From positions 558,001-622,000 of the forward strand of contig JAHBTX010000001.1 in assembly GCA_019638395.1 (NCBI GenBank): a stretch of DNA of 64,000 bases. The letters run 5' to 3'. Origin of the DNA: Cyclobacteriaceae bacterium. Lineage in GTDB: Bacteria; Bacteroidota; Bacteroidia; Cytophagales; Cyclobacteriaceae. Of this stretch, positions 19,354 through 28,833 are shown in pieces. The notes below the pieces were generated by a model, which ran no database searches, was not told the origin of the DNA, and worked only from the letters and a program-made list of their open reading frames with translations. The first letter of the stretch is position 1. Each line of letters begins with the position of its first letter. A program made the translations under genes and the position numbers.

Positions 19354-19928
19354 TTCGACAATTTCGCTTCTTCTAAAGATATATCCTTCTTAAAACTTAT
19401 TAAGAGGACTAAAGTTCTTACCAAAATTTTCATATCCAATAAAAATGAAATGTTGTTCACATACTCTATATCCAACCTGAATTTATCAGTCCACGGCAAA
19501 TTATTTTTACCATTGACTTGAGCTAACCCGGTGATTCCAGGACGCACGGTGTGTCGAATGTTCTGTTCTGCTGTAATATAGGAAACATACTCAACCGGCA
19601 AAGGTCTTGGTCCTACCCAAGACATTTCGCCTTTTAGAATATTCAAAATTTGCGGTAACTCATCAAGATTGGTATTTCTCAAAAAATTACCCCAACAAAA
19701 TTTTCGATCTTTTAAAGGCCTTGTATAATTAGGGTGGAGTGATCTAAATTTATACAAAATAAAGGTCTTGTTATTAAGACCCATTCTTTTTTGAGAGAAA
19801 AAAATTGAACCTTGTGCCTGAACCAGGTAACCTATAACTATTAAAATTACTACTGTTATAACAGGAGCCAATACCAGTAGAATTATACTGTAATCAACAA
19901 CAGGTTTGATTTTAGAATACCTCATCAT
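19350..19928 (-). CDS. Undecaprenyl-phosphate phosphoglycosyltransferase, PglC type
   Basis: Monotopic bacterial sugar transferase that moves a sugar 1-phosphate from its nucleotide to undecaprenyl phosphate, starting a repeat unit. One N-terminal hydrophobic segment (about 12-33) is followed by the family core: KFRSL, then the catalytic NLDELPQ with the Asp-Glu pair, and GEMSWVGPRPLP. At 192 residues it is the short PglC form without the WbaP extension. It is one of two different priming enzymes in this locus, the other being the gene just upstream. Confidence 0.92.
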   Translation of the reverse strand: MMRYSKIKPVVDYSIILLVLAPVITVVILIVIGYLVQAQGSIFFSQKRMGLNNKTFILYKFRSLHPNYTRPLKDRKFCWGNFLRNTNLDELPQILNILKGEMSWVGPRPLPVEYVSYITAEQNIRHTVRPGITGLAQVNGKNNLPWTDKFRLDIEYVNNISFLLDMKILVRTLVLLISFKKDISLEEAKLSK

Positions 19929-19943
19929 ACTTCAAATGACAAC

Positions 19944-20897
19944 TCAAGATTTTACTGCATGGCTAACGTAAACGCGCGCCCATGTGTACCCAACTGTAAT
20001 AAGCGCTACCGGAATCAAAATCCATATCGGTTGCGAAGTTTGTATAAAGTAAACTAAAAAAATATTAAGGAGTAGTTGTACTAATGCATAACCTGAAGAA
20101 ACTATAAGCTGATTAACCTTCATCTCATTAGCCAAGTATTGGTACAGATGCGACCGATGTGGTTTAAATATATTCTGCCGTTTTGCAATTCTAATCAAAA
20201 TTGTAACAACAGCGTCAATCCCAAAAACGAAAAACAATAGTACCCACCACAAATTCTGTGTTAAATCAATAAGGCGCATGAGCATAAAGATTTGAATGAA
20301 TGCCAGGCTGACACTACCAATATCGCCAGCAAAACAGCGGGCTTTTATCCTGAAGTTATAAAAAAGAAAAACCAACACCGAAAGAATTACTGTAACCAGT
20401 AAGTATTCATCCATAAAGGAAATCTCGCCCGACAAATATAAAAACGTACCCACGGTAGTCAATGCATACATCCCTGTGATTCCGTTAATGCCATCCATAA
20501 AATTGAATGCACTTAAAGAGCCTACGCATACTACAAAGGCCAGTATCACTATCCACTCAGGCCAGTCAAAAAAAGTAACCTCATAGAATAACAACCCTAT
20601 TGCCAACATGTGCATTACTACCCTAACTATTGCTGAGCTTGATCGAATATCATCCCAAAAACTTATACCTGCCAACATTACCACTCCGGCAATGAAATAG
20701 CAGAGTTGGAGTTTCCAACAAAAAAAAAATAAAATCGAAAGCGGGAATAGAATACCTCCCCCTCGAATAGTTGGAAGTGTATGAGAACTCCTCTGATTTG
20801 GTTTATCCAGTATTCTAAATTTAACAGCAATAGTGAAATACACTTGTGCTGCTACAACCAGAAAAATAACCAATGAGATGTAATAAGTCCAATTCAT
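19944..20897 (-). CDS. Polyprenyl-phosphate sugar-1-phosphate transferase, MraY/WecA/WbpL-like
   Basis: Polytopic membrane enzyme (about ten helices in 317 residues) that transfers an N-acetylaminosugar 1-phosphate to the lipid carrier. Family motifs are KPNQRSSH (32-39), the metal-binding pair Asp82-Asp83, NFMDGINGITG (132-142) and AGDIGS (190-195). The ATG overlaps the stop of the reductase gene (ATGA), reproducing the wbpV-wbpL order seen in O-antigen loci that use QuiNAc or FucNAc. Confidence 0.92.
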   Translation of the reverse strand: MNWTYYISLVIFLVVAAQVYFTIAVKFRILDKPNQRSSHTLPTIRGGGILFPLSILFFFCWKLQLCYFIAGVVMLAGISFWDDIRSSSAIVRVVMHMLAIGLLFYEVTFFDWPEWIVILAFVVCVGSLSAFNFMDGINGITGMYALTTVGTFLYLSGEISFMDEYLLVTVILSVLVFLFYNFRIKARCFAGDIGSVSLAFIQIFMLMRLIDLTQNLWWVLLFFVFGIDAVVTILIRIAKRQNIFKPHRSHLYQYLANEMKVNQLIVSSGYALVQLLLNIFLVYFIQTSQPIWILIPVALITVGYTWARVYVSHAVKS

Positions 20898-21805
20898 ATC
20901 AACTCATTCAAGTGCTCAATAACCTTACGCGATTTCCAACCCATTGTACGGGCACGGGCATCGGCAAAAGTAAGTGAACTTGTAAGTTTCTGGAGCCGGT
21001 AGGTGTTTAACGGAAACCAGCTTCCAACCAAGTCTCCAACCCGTGCCATTACCTTCAATAATTTAAAATTTACTTTAAACCTTATTTTTTTTCTTATAAT
21101 AGAACACAGTTCGAACTCAAGTTCCTTTATCGTAGGGTGATGCCCATCTGTGAGGTTGTAAATGCCCCCCACTCCACTTATTGTTGGAATAAATCGCGCT
21201 ACATCCGTTGCTAACACCATACTTTTTCGAGTTTCATTGTTTATAATACTTACATACAAACCTCTTTTTATCAATTTGATCATAGCACCCAGATTTCCGG
21301 GTGCTGAATGTCCAACTACAAGCGGAAGGCGAAGTATAGTCAACACCACACCATTTTCATCAGACCAGTTTTTTAAATATCTCTCAGCTTGAATTTTACT
21401 TAGCGCATAAGGCGTTTGTCCTTCTGTTTCTGCTTCCTCCGAAATATTCAAACCTTCATCTTTTCCGTAAACTGCAACCGTAGAAATGAACACAAAGTAT
21501 TTCGGCAGTATTTGAATTTGTTGAAGGCCCCTTATCAGGTTAACAGTGCCTGTGTAATTCACATTAAAAAAGGCATCTTCCTCTCGTTTAGTTTTGGGTA
21601 CCATATGCGCCTTACCAGCCACATGAATTACACAATCAAAGCTTTCATTAAATGCAGGAACTGTTTCAGATAGATCAAGAATGTAGTCATTTGTTAGGGC
21701 TTGACCTAAGGTGCACACTGTGCCTAAGGATGTTATTTCTTTGCAAATATATTTCCCCAGGAATCCGTTTGCTCCTGTAAGCAATACAGCATTATGTTTT
21801 TTCAT
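20894..21805 (-). CDS. NAD-dependent sugar epimerase/reductase, WbpV-like
   Basis: Extended SDR of 303 residues. The cofactor loop is TGANGFLG (10-17) and the catalytic pair is Tyr133 and Lys137 in TPYALSK, with the Ser in FISTVAVYG. Placed directly before a WbpL-like transferase, and with a WbpM-like dehydratase in the same locus, it most likely reduces the 4-keto group to give UDP-QuiNAc or UDP-FucNAc. A simple 4-epimerase role is the alternative. It overlaps the upstream transferase gene by 14 bases. Confidence 0.85.
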   Translation of the reverse strand: MKKHNAVLLTGANGFLGKYICKEITSLGTVCTLGQALTNDYILDLSETVPAFNESFDCVIHVAGKAHMVPKTKREEDAFFNVNYTGTVNLIRGLQQIQILPKYFVFISTVAVYGKDEGLNISEEAETEGQTPYALSKIQAERYLKNWSDENGVVLTILRLPLVVGHSAPGNLGAMIKLIKRGLYVSIINNETRKSMVLATDVARFIPTISGVGGIYNLTDGHHPTIKELEFELCSIIRKKIRFKVNFKLLKVMARVGDLVGSWFPLNTYRLQKLTSSLTFADARARTMGWKSRKVIEHLNELI

Positions 21806-22988
21806 ATACTGATGTAATAATTGCTAACATTTCAGCAGCCAACTTATTTTTATCAAAATATACCTTCGCCACCTGCTGCGCCTTATACCCCATATTTTCT
21901 GTTAAAGATGGATTATCCTTCAACTGAATTAATTTTCGCATCACTTGATCAGGAGCATTTCCATCTACCGTAAACCCAACCTGATGCTGATCAATAAATT
22001 CTTTAATCCAGCCCTGCGTGGTTTGAATTACTGGCACACCGGCAGCCATCGACTCAAACAACTTATTGGGTGAGGAGGTATCAAAAACAGGGATCGGTTT
22101 GAGTGGTATGACTGAAGCCAGCGCATGTTGCAGGTAAGCTACCAGAGCCGACTTGGGCATCAAATCCAGAAACAATACATTGGTAATTTTTTCATGAAGC
22201 ACCTGCGTCTTCAGTGCTTGTTTCAATTGACCCTCTCCAATAAATAAAATTTGAATATCAGAACGTCCTGCTTGCATCAGCAGTTTGGCAGCTTCCAACA
22301 AATAGGTGGAGTGATTAACCTGACCGATGTTACCAAAATAGATTGCATAAGATTTGGCAGGTAACGTACCTGCATACGGCTGTGGAGAAGAAAACAATGG
22401 AATATTAGCTGCATTTGTAACGCTAAAAACGGAGGCCTTTGAAAATCTAAAAGAAATATCTCTTTGAATACCAGGTGAAAGACCAATGATTGCAGATGAG
22501 TTCCGATAGCACAGCTTCTCAAACCAGTATGCCAGCCTGATCATCATCGGATTTTTAAGCAGTCCCATTTTCACCGCACCTTCCGGCCATAAATCGCGGG
22601 CTTCAAAAATAAGTTTGCGGCCCCGAAACCATCGAGCCACTAAACCAGGAATACCCACTGTTATAGGCCCAGAAGAGGCAATCACCACATCAGCCTTTAG
22701 TGTGAGCGCATACCATGAAGAGATGACTGCATACTGCAAAAAAGTGAACATACGTTTGAGAGCCGATTGCCGATTATCAATCAAGACATTGATCACCTTT
22801 ACATGAATGCCATCAATGACTTGATGCGACACTAATCCCTTTGCTTTAAGATCGGACTTGGCATAGATGGACGATATGACCGTAACCTCATGGCCTTGCT
22901 CCACCCAGTTTCTGGCAAACTCGTACACGCGTGTGCCCCAGGATCCTTCGGAAGTTGAGAAGTATTGATAGAAATAAACGATCTTCAT
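21792..22988 (-). CDS. Glycosyltransferase family 4, WcaI/WbuB-like
   Basis: GT-B retaining transferase of 398 residues. The N-terminal domain begins MKIVYFYQYFSTSEGSWGTR, as in WbuB-like enzymes, and the C-terminal domain holds FGNIGQVNH and the nucleotide-binding region KLFESMAAGVPVI with the conserved E-x7-E spacing. It adds a sugar to the lipid-linked unit on the cytoplasmic side. WbuB relatives often act on FucNAc or QuiNAc acceptors, consistent with the neighbouring pair. Confidence 0.88.
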   Translation of the reverse strand: MKIVYFYQYFSTSEGSWGTRVYEFARNWVEQGHEVTVISSIYAKSDLKAKGLVSHQVIDGIHVKVINVLIDNRQSALKRMFTFLQYAVISSWYALTLKADVVIASSGPITVGIPGLVARWFRGRKLIFEARDLWPEGAVKMGLLKNPMMIRLAYWFEKLCYRNSSAIIGLSPGIQRDISFRFSKASVFSVTNAANIPLFSSPQPYAGTLPAKSYAIYFGNIGQVNHSTYLLEAAKLLMQAGRSDIQILFIGEGQLKQALKTQVLHEKITNVLFLDLMPKSALVAYLQHALASVIPLKPIPVFDTSSPNKLFESMAAGVPVIQTTQGWIKEFIDQHQVGFTVDGNAPDQVMRKLIQLKDNPSLTENMGYKAQQVAKVYFDKNKLAAEMLAIITSVYEKT

Positions 22989-22992
22989 AAGG

Positions 22993-24153
22993 TTAAGTAA
23001 AGATAGTTTTCAGGCGGTTATAGAGTTGAGAAGGCCAGTCCTTATCCATACACGGCCGCTCAATTACTGCAAAGAAGATAGCACTCACCCCCAACACTAC
23101 GGGAACAATCACTAAAAACTGTAACCCGAAATTAGCTGCATAGCTCCACTCAGTAAAAAACCATATTTTTGTATGCGTAGCTAAAAATGCAATTAATGCA
23201 TAGTGCAACAAATAGATGGAATAACACATTCCGCCAATAATAACCACCCAGCGTTGTGTAAAAAAAGTATTAATAAGTCGGCCCTTAAATAAACACACCA
23301 GAGACAGAAATAAACACACACTAAAGACTAAATCGTCCAAAACATGAAAGGGAGCATTGAAAATCAATAGACCTGTCAACGAACTAACACCCACTATATC
23401 AAACCTATACGAACGGTTCTTGAGTATCTCATTCCAGTCGGTCAGGAAAAAATCAGCAAACAAAAATCCAATCAGGAATTGATGTAAGTGCATAAAAATT
23501 GACTTGCGCAGGTTTAAAGTTTCAATCATCTCATAATTCAAATTATAATGCAGTATACTAATTAGTATCACACCAATAAGCAAACCTCTTCGCCATACCA
23601 CATCAGTAATACGAAAGCATGCTGCCAAAAAGGGAGCCAAAAGGTAAAACTGAACTTCTACCTCAAGACTCCAGGTCACCGGGTTAATTGTACTCCACGA
23701 ATCATACACTATGCTGTGTATATAGAACAAACTGGCGAGAAAATGCGGCAGCACTTCGCCCCATGCGAATTTCAATAAAATTACATGCACCAGTAAGAAC
23801 ACAATAAGTGAAATGACATAAGGTGGTTCCAGCCGGGTGATTCTGCGTAGGTAATACGACTTTAATGAAATAGGTTGTTTGGCGAATAAATGCTGATGGG
23901 CAAAAGGTAATGCCAAAATAAATCCACTTATGGCAAAGAATACATCGACCCCAACGCTGCCGCGACTAATTATCTTATGCAAAATTGAATTCGAAAAATC
24001 TGACGAACCATAAAATACGCGGGATAGGTGTGTATTCAAATGATAAAGTAAAACAGTGGCTATCGCAAAAAAACGGAAGCCATCAATTTCGGGAAGGAAG
24101 AAATTACCCGAGGTTTTTCTAGAAAGCAACTGACCAATAGAATTCTCCCTCAC
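22993..24153 (-). CDS. Acyltransferase 3 family membrane protein (OafA-like)
   Basis: 386 residues with about ten membrane helices. The first helix contains the family motif EIDGFRFFAIATVLLYH, which includes the catalytic-type His, and FFAISGFILALPF and WSLEVEVQFYLL follow, as in O-acetyltransferases of surface sugars. It probably acylates the polysaccharide from the periplasmic face. The start is a GTG overlapping the stop of the hexapeptide acyltransferase (GTGA). Confidence 0.88.
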   Translation of the reverse strand: MRENSIGQLLSRKTSGNFFLPEIDGFRFFAIATVLLYHLNTHLSRVFYGSSDFSNSILHKIISRGSVGVDVFFAISGFILALPFAHQHLFAKQPISLKSYYLRRITRLEPPYVISLIVFLLVHVILLKFAWGEVLPHFLASLFYIHSIVYDSWSTINPVTWSLEVEVQFYLLAPFLAACFRITDVVWRRGLLIGVILISILHYNLNYEMIETLNLRKSIFMHLHQFLIGFLFADFFLTDWNEILKNRSYRFDIVGVSSLTGLLIFNAPFHVLDDLVFSVCLFLSLVCLFKGRLINTFFTQRWVVIIGGMCYSIYLLHYALIAFLATHTKIWFFTEWSYAANFGLQFLVIVPVVLGVSAIFFAVIERPCMDKDWPSQLYNRLKTIFT

Positions 24154-24662
24154 AACGCGAGACGTTTGATAACTGTAGCAGGCATACCTCCGATTAAAAC
24201 CCCTGAATCAATATAATCACGATTGCATACGGAGCCTGCTCCTACAACAGATGAAGAATGAATATGTGTACCCATTATAAGTGTAGCGTGTCCCCCAATC
24301 CAACAGCCTTCCTCAATAACAATTTCGCCATGCTCATAACCTCCTAGAAAATTCTTTTTATGAAAGACATGTTTACTGGAAGCTAAAAGTACATAAGGGC
24401 CAATAAGCGTATCAGTTCCAACAAAAACATTTCCACCTCCCGTTACTACTGTGCCACAGGCAAAGTACACATTGTCACCTACACTAAGAGTTTCTAAATG
24501 ATTTATCATAACATTATATGATACCCGAAAACGTTTGCCACATTGCTTCATACCAAAGGAATAGAGCCACCCGCGAAACGATTGCACAATTGGGACTTCA
24601 GGAAGAAAAAAAGTGATGGTTCTTACCCACCAGGAATACAGAATCAGAAATTTAACTTTCAT
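24150..24662 (-). CDS. Hexapeptide-repeat O-acyltransferase
   Basis: 170 residues. A short hydrophobic/basic N-terminus is followed by left-handed beta-helix repeats (about 50-165) with the catalytic-type His in LLASSKHVFHKK and the loop CWIGGHATLIMG, as in maltose/galactoside acetyltransferases. It likely acetylates a sugar of the repeat unit. Overlaps both neighbours by 4 bases. Confidence 0.85.
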   Translation of the reverse strand: MKVKFLILYSWWVRTITFFLPEVPIVQSFRGWLYSFGMKQCGKRFRVSYNVMINHLETLSVGDNVYFACGTVVTGGGNVFVGTDTLIGPYVLLASSKHVFHKKNFLGGYEHGEIVIEEGCWIGGHATLIMGTHIHSSSVVGAGSVCNRDYIDSGVLIGGMPATVIKRLAL

Positions 24663-25840
24663 TGACAGTTTAAGTTATTCAATGCCTGAACAAAAGTTTC
24701 AGTAAATTTTTCAAGGGTAAAACCTCTCACACGAACAAGGGCTTGATGGATAATCTGCTGTCGAAGCGTTTCATCTACCTGCAAAGATATAATGGAATCC
24801 GTTAAAGATATTACATCCTCCGGCTCAAATAAAAGCCCAGTAACTCCGTGTTCAACTATACTTGGCATCCCTCCCACCCGAGTGGCAATAACGGGACATC
24901 CTAATGCCATCGCTTCTACCACAACACGTGGTGTACCTTCGCTTACTGAACACATTAAAAGGCAATGTGAGTATTTAACAAGTTGTTTAAATTGAGTTCC
25001 CCAAGATAAAAACCCATGAAATTGAATTCTGTCCATAAGCGAATCGGGAAGTGGGAAATCAATAATTTGAAGCAACTCTGCTTTCGTTACTCCAACGAGG
25101 GAGAGTGTAACATTTTGGTTGGAGTTGATTAAATGCATAAACGCAGCGAGTAGGGTTGGGAATCCTTTCTCCAGACTAGGCCGACCAATGAAAAGCATAC
25201 AAAAAGGTTCATTTGAGTTCCGTATCACAACGTCCTTGTTTGTAATAATCTCATACCCGAATATGCTACTTGATACGACAACCAAAGGATTAAATTCACG
25301 ATATAGAAGACCCAACTCATCTCCATTTACAATCACTTGGTTACGATTTTTCTTGAACAGAAATACTAACCATCGATGAATTCCGGCCGCAACCGTTTTA
25401 GCAATCAGCAACTTTACTCCAGAATATTTAAACGGGTTTCTTGCCGCTGTAAGAACATTAGCACATACATGATATATTGTGGGCTTTCGGATGAATGGCA
25501 GTGTTAAAAATCCAATAAAAGGTAATTGGATAATTAAAAAGTCATGATCTTGTTCGATACGTTTAAGTACGTTATAGATTTTGTATGTATTTCTGATACC
25601 TCCAGCCATGGTAAAGGGAGTAGGTAATTGATATACTTCACCTATACTGATGACAAAGTCGTGCTGCTTTTTCTTAGTTGGTTCAGTGAAAATTGCCAGG
25701 TGCAGGCCGGGGATTCTTTTAGTAAGTTGGTCAATCACGCGTCCATTTGCCCAGTCCATATAAAGTATCCCTGCTTCATCCATAAACCCACTCCGGGAAG
25801 AAATAAAGCAAACTCTTTTCGGGTTAGAGGCTTGGCGCAT
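24659..25840 (-). CDS. Glycosyltransferase family 4
   Basis: GT-B transferase, 393 residues. The C-terminal donor domain shows MLFIGRPSLEKGFPTLLAA and the pair SVSEGTPRVVVEAMALGCPVIA, followed by GGMPSIVEHGVTGLLFEPED, which is the complete signature of family 4. The donor sugar cannot be told. It overlaps the Wzy-like gene by 17 bases. Confidence 0.9.
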   Translation of the reverse strand: MRQASNPKRVCFISSRSGFMDEAGILYMDWANGRVIDQLTKRIPGLHLAIFTEPTKKKQHDFVISIGEVYQLPTPFTMAGGIRNTYKIYNVLKRIEQDHDFLIIQLPFIGFLTLPFIRKPTIYHVCANVLTAARNPFKYSGVKLLIAKTVAAGIHRWLVFLFKKNRNQVIVNGDELGLLYREFNPLVVVSSSIFGYEIITNKDVVIRNSNEPFCMLFIGRPSLEKGFPTLLAAFMHLINSNQNVTLSLVGVTKAELLQIIDFPLPDSLMDRIQFHGFLSWGTQFKQLVKYSHCLLMCSVSEGTPRVVVEAMALGCPVIATRVGGMPSIVEHGVTGLLFEPEDVISLTDSIISLQVDETLRQQIIHQALVRVRGFTLEKFTETFVQALNNLNCQ

Positions 25841-27065
25841 GTTTTGACCTAATCAAAAATAAATAGTATCCAAAAATCAATCCCAAACCTCCCATAAAAG
25901 TAGGACTGTATAGAATCTCTCTGCTGAATAAAGACCTAACCACAAATAATATTACAAATCCGATAACAAGAATACGCGTTCGGTGTAAAGGTTTTGTTTC
26001 AACCAGGCCATGATAAAATCTCTGTTTCGTAAAGGAAAGCAAAAAAAACAGGAAGGAGAGCAAAGAAAAAATACCGGTCGCCCCGAAAAGATAGCCCCAC
26101 AAAATATGTGTGTCTGTTTTTTCAACACCTAGACGATTTAGACCTAGCTGATATGCCATTTGCCGATGTAATTCATCCATACCTACCCCGATAATAGGAT
26201 TCTCGAATCCAATTTTAAACGCGAGGGTGGCCAAGCGCTGACGACCAACATCGGAAGAGTATCCTTCCAGAGTTTGTTCACTTTTATGTTCGACAATATC
26301 ACTCGCATACCGTCCAATAATAAAATAGCTTAACATGCTAAACATGCAGACAAGTAAAATTGAACGTACTCCAACTCCGATATAGAACACAAAAGAAATT
26401 AGAATAATAAAAAGGCCCAACCACCCTGACCGATTTGCAGATAAAAAAACACTTACCAAGATAAAAAAGATTGCTATAGAGACTATTCCAATTACCATGA
26501 ATTTGCGTTTTTTTATGGATCGCTGTATTAAAAGCATTCCAAAAAAAATTCCTGGTAATGTGTACAATGACTGTGCATTTTTATTACCCAAACCTTCAAG
26601 TGCATTAATCCCTTCTAGTCGTCCGCCACCCTTGATTTCTTCGCCTAGCAAAAAGCCTTGAATACCAATCGCAAACGCACAAATCATAAACGCCCAGCAT
26701 AGGTAATGAAAATCTTTTTCAGACCTAACAGAAATCGCAAAGAATACAAGGGTTAACAAGGCAGAAATTACTTTGAATATTTCAGTGAATGGATTTGAAT
26801 TTTGAAGGCAACCCACAGAAAAAAAAAATACGAAAAAATACAAAGGAACTTTAACATTGTTAGGCAAATAATAATACCGAAGTTCTCCAAAAAAAACAGC
26901 GATGGGGAGCAACAATAAATAAGGATGCACCAACAACCCAAATAAACTCAGACGAAATTCAGCACTTATTGAAAAAGCAAAAAGCAACGCAACGGCAAAC
27001 GCCCACTTACCTGTTACGGTAAGTCTGTCTGATCGATGATTGGTCATATTTATTGGTGATGTCAT
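25824..27065 (-). CDS. O-antigen polymerase/ligase-like membrane protein (Wzy candidate)
   Basis: 413 residues with roughly eleven hydrophobic segments and one large periplasmic loop (about 245-300) that contains GIGFENPIIGVGMDEL-like sequence, the hallmark of the Wzy_C/O-antigen ligase family. In a locus with Wzx, Wza and Wzc it is the only candidate polymerase. Such proteins diverge fast, so the call relies on topology, loop motif and context. The protein is read through without damage and overlaps both neighbours. Confidence 0.82.
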   Translation of the reverse strand: MTSPINMTNHRSDRLTVTGKWAFAVALLFAFSISAEFRLSLFGLLVHPYLLLLPIAVFFGELRYYYLPNNVKVPLYFFVFFFSVGCLQNSNPFTEIFKVISALLTLVFFAISVRSEKDFHYLCWAFMICAFAIGIQGFLLGEEIKGGGRLEGINALEGLGNKNAQSLYTLPGIFFGMLLIQRSIKKRKFMVIGIVSIAIFFILVSVFLSANRSGWLGLFIILISFVFYIGVGVRSILLVCMFSMLSYFIIGRYASDIVEHKSEQTLEGYSSDVGRQRLATLAFKIGFENPIIGVGMDELHRQMAYQLGLNRLGVEKTDTHILWGYLFGATGIFSLLSFLFFLLSFTKQRFYHGLVETKPLHRTRILVIGFVILFVVRSLFSREILYSPTFMGGLGLIFGYYLFLIRSKHAPSL

Positions 27066-28081
27066 TGCTTAAGCTTAGATACAAGCCAGGAGCCTATTGG
27101 CGTAGTGAAAAGTACAATTATATAGAAAATAAAAAATCGGTTCCAGACCATCTTACCAGGATAGGTGCTTAATCCAAAGAAAAAAACTCTGCAGGATTTA
27201 AGCCACCTTCCTCTCGAAAATTCCCCCAAACCATGGCGATACACATCACACTTAACAAATGCCTCAATAAACTCTTCTCGATTAATAGCAGCATGAGACA
27301 ACATGGCAGGGGTAATCTCTATAGTATTCCGGTATTCGTCTACCATATACTTTAGGTAGCCCGTATTAAGTTGTTGAGCGGTTTGATTTTGATTATGCCA
27401 GCGGTATTGAAAGAGAGCTTTATCAACATAAATAGCTTCTTCAGCGTGTGTTAATAATTTCCAATGAAACCATTTATCCGGATTAATAAGCCGCGTTCCT
27501 TCATATCCGCCAACTCGGACATACAATTTTTTATTATAAGCAACTGTGCAAAAATTAAAAGGTGTTGACATTTGCTGAAAGCAACGTTTCAGAAGCAGGT
27601 TACTTTTCATTCTGTACACCGCACATCCAATCTCTTTTGAAAGATCAGCATCAATATCTTCTTTTGTCCAAATCTTGGAGTTAGGTCCCGTTCTACCGGT
27701 TACAGTACCCTCACTGTCTATAATATCCCATGCAGAAGACAAGATTGCATTAGGTTTTACAGTAGCAAGTTTGTAATAGGTAGCCAGTGCATCCTTTTCC
27801 ATAATATCATCGGATGACAGCATGATTATATAATCACCAGTTGCTAATGAAGCAGCCTTATCCAAGTTAGGCGCAAACCCGAGATTAACAGGGTTTACTT
27901 GAAAAGTAAAATATTGAAACTTCTTTTTTTCGGTTAATAAAACCTCCAAAGAATTATCGGTACTGGCATTATCTGAAACCACAACCTCAATATTCTGGTA
28001 GGTAGAATTCCGTATACTGGCAAACGTTAAGGGCAGGTAATGCGCGTAATTATAATTTGGAATACAAATTGAAAATTTCAT
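27062..28081 (-). CDS. Glycosyltransferase family 2
   Basis: GT-A inverting transferase, 339 residues. It begins FSICIPNYNYAHYLPLTF, then SDNASTDNS and the metal site LSSDD at about residue 90, and ends in a hydrophobic segment (about 308-332) that may tether it to the membrane. Overlaps the formyltransferase-like gene by 4 bases. Confidence 0.9.
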   Translation of the reverse strand: MKFSICIPNYNYAHYLPLTFASIRNSTYQNIEVVVSDNASTDNSLEVLLTEKKKFQYFTFQVNPVNLGFAPNLDKAASLATGDYIIMLSSDDIMEKDALATYYKLATVKPNAILSSAWDIIDSEGTVTGRTGPNSKIWTKEDIDADLSKEIGCAVYRMKSNLLLKRCFQQMSTPFNFCTVAYNKKLYVRVGGYEGTRLINPDKWFHWKLLTHAEEAIYVDKALFQYRWHNQNQTAQQLNTGYLKYMVDEYRNTIEITPAMLSHAAINREEFIEAFVKCDVYRHGLGEFSRGRWLKSCRVFFFGLSTYPGKMVWNRFFIFYIIVLFTTPIGSWLVSKLKQ

Positions 28082-28833
28082 CTCAAAACACTTCTAAATG
28101 CAATTTTAGCTTGCAATCCAAGCCATTGCCTTAGGTTTGGCAAGGTAAGCAGTTTTCCGCGGGTGCCAATCGGATTTCTGAACGGGTTCATTTTTTTTAG
28201 CATTAGCAGTGCTTCGGCTGCCATTGGTTCACTTTCAAGATATGCTTTCCTTTTTAAAGAAGACCATGTATCGTTCTTTATCGGCACAAATTTCTGTAAA
28301 ACAATAGTACCGGTGTCGAGCCCTTCATCCAATATCTGAAGTGTGATGCCCGCTTCCTTTTCGTTATAAAACAGTTCCCAAAATAGCGGAGGTCCGCCCC
28401 GGTATTTTGTTATATCTGCATGATGATATGAAAGCACACCATAAGGTGCTATATTCAGAATAGGATCTTTGATTACACCAAATCCCCTCAAAAAAAGTAT
28501 CTCCGGATTAAGCTTACTAATCCATTGAAATACTCCGGGAGTATAGAGTGTTTGTGTTTCAAAGTATGGAATGCTTAATCTATTGGAATAATCGACAGCA
28601 TGAATTGAATCATTCTTTTTAAACTTCGATAAAACAGCTCGTGCACTTTGAACCACCACGTAGCCACCTCTACCCTTGCGCAATTCTCGCTTAAGTCGTT
28701 GCAAAATACCAGGCTTTGGTTTTGTATTGATCACTATGCCGACAATGCGTAGTTCTGCATATTTATTGATGTGATTCAGCACTTTTTGATCAAACGCTGA
28801 AAGGTGACTATTGCAGAGTAAAATTATTCTCAT
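28078..28833 (-). CDS. Formyltransferase-family protein
   Basis: 251 residues with the formyltransferase core. The active-site segment reads GVLSYHHADITKYRGG: the catalytic His and the YRG are kept, but the Asn of the usual N-x-H motif is Ser. The downstream Asp lies in LDEGLDTGTIV as in Fmt and ArnA. By context it would formylate an amino sugar from 10-formyl-tetrahydrofolate. The Ser for Asn change makes activity or substrate uncertain, though it may mark a subfamily. No tRNA-binding C-terminal domain is present, so it is not Fmt. Confidence 0.8.
   Translation of the reverse strand: MRIILLCNSHLSAFDQKVLNHINKYAELRIVGIVINTKPKPGILQRLKRELRKGRGGYVVVQSARAVLSKFKKNDSIHAVDYSNRLSIPYFETQTLYTPGVFQWISKLNPEILFLRGFGVIKDPILNIAPYGVLSYHHADITKYRGGPPLFWELFYNEKEAGITLQILDEGLDTGTIVLQKFVPIKNDTWSSLKRKAYLESEPMAAEALLMLKKMNPFRNPIGTRGKLLTLPNLRQWLGLQAKIAFRSVLR

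Noticed and set aside
28078-28833. Methionyl-tRNA formyltransferase
   Set aside because: The tRNA-binding C-terminal domain is absent and the active-site Asn is replaced; it lies in a sugar locus.
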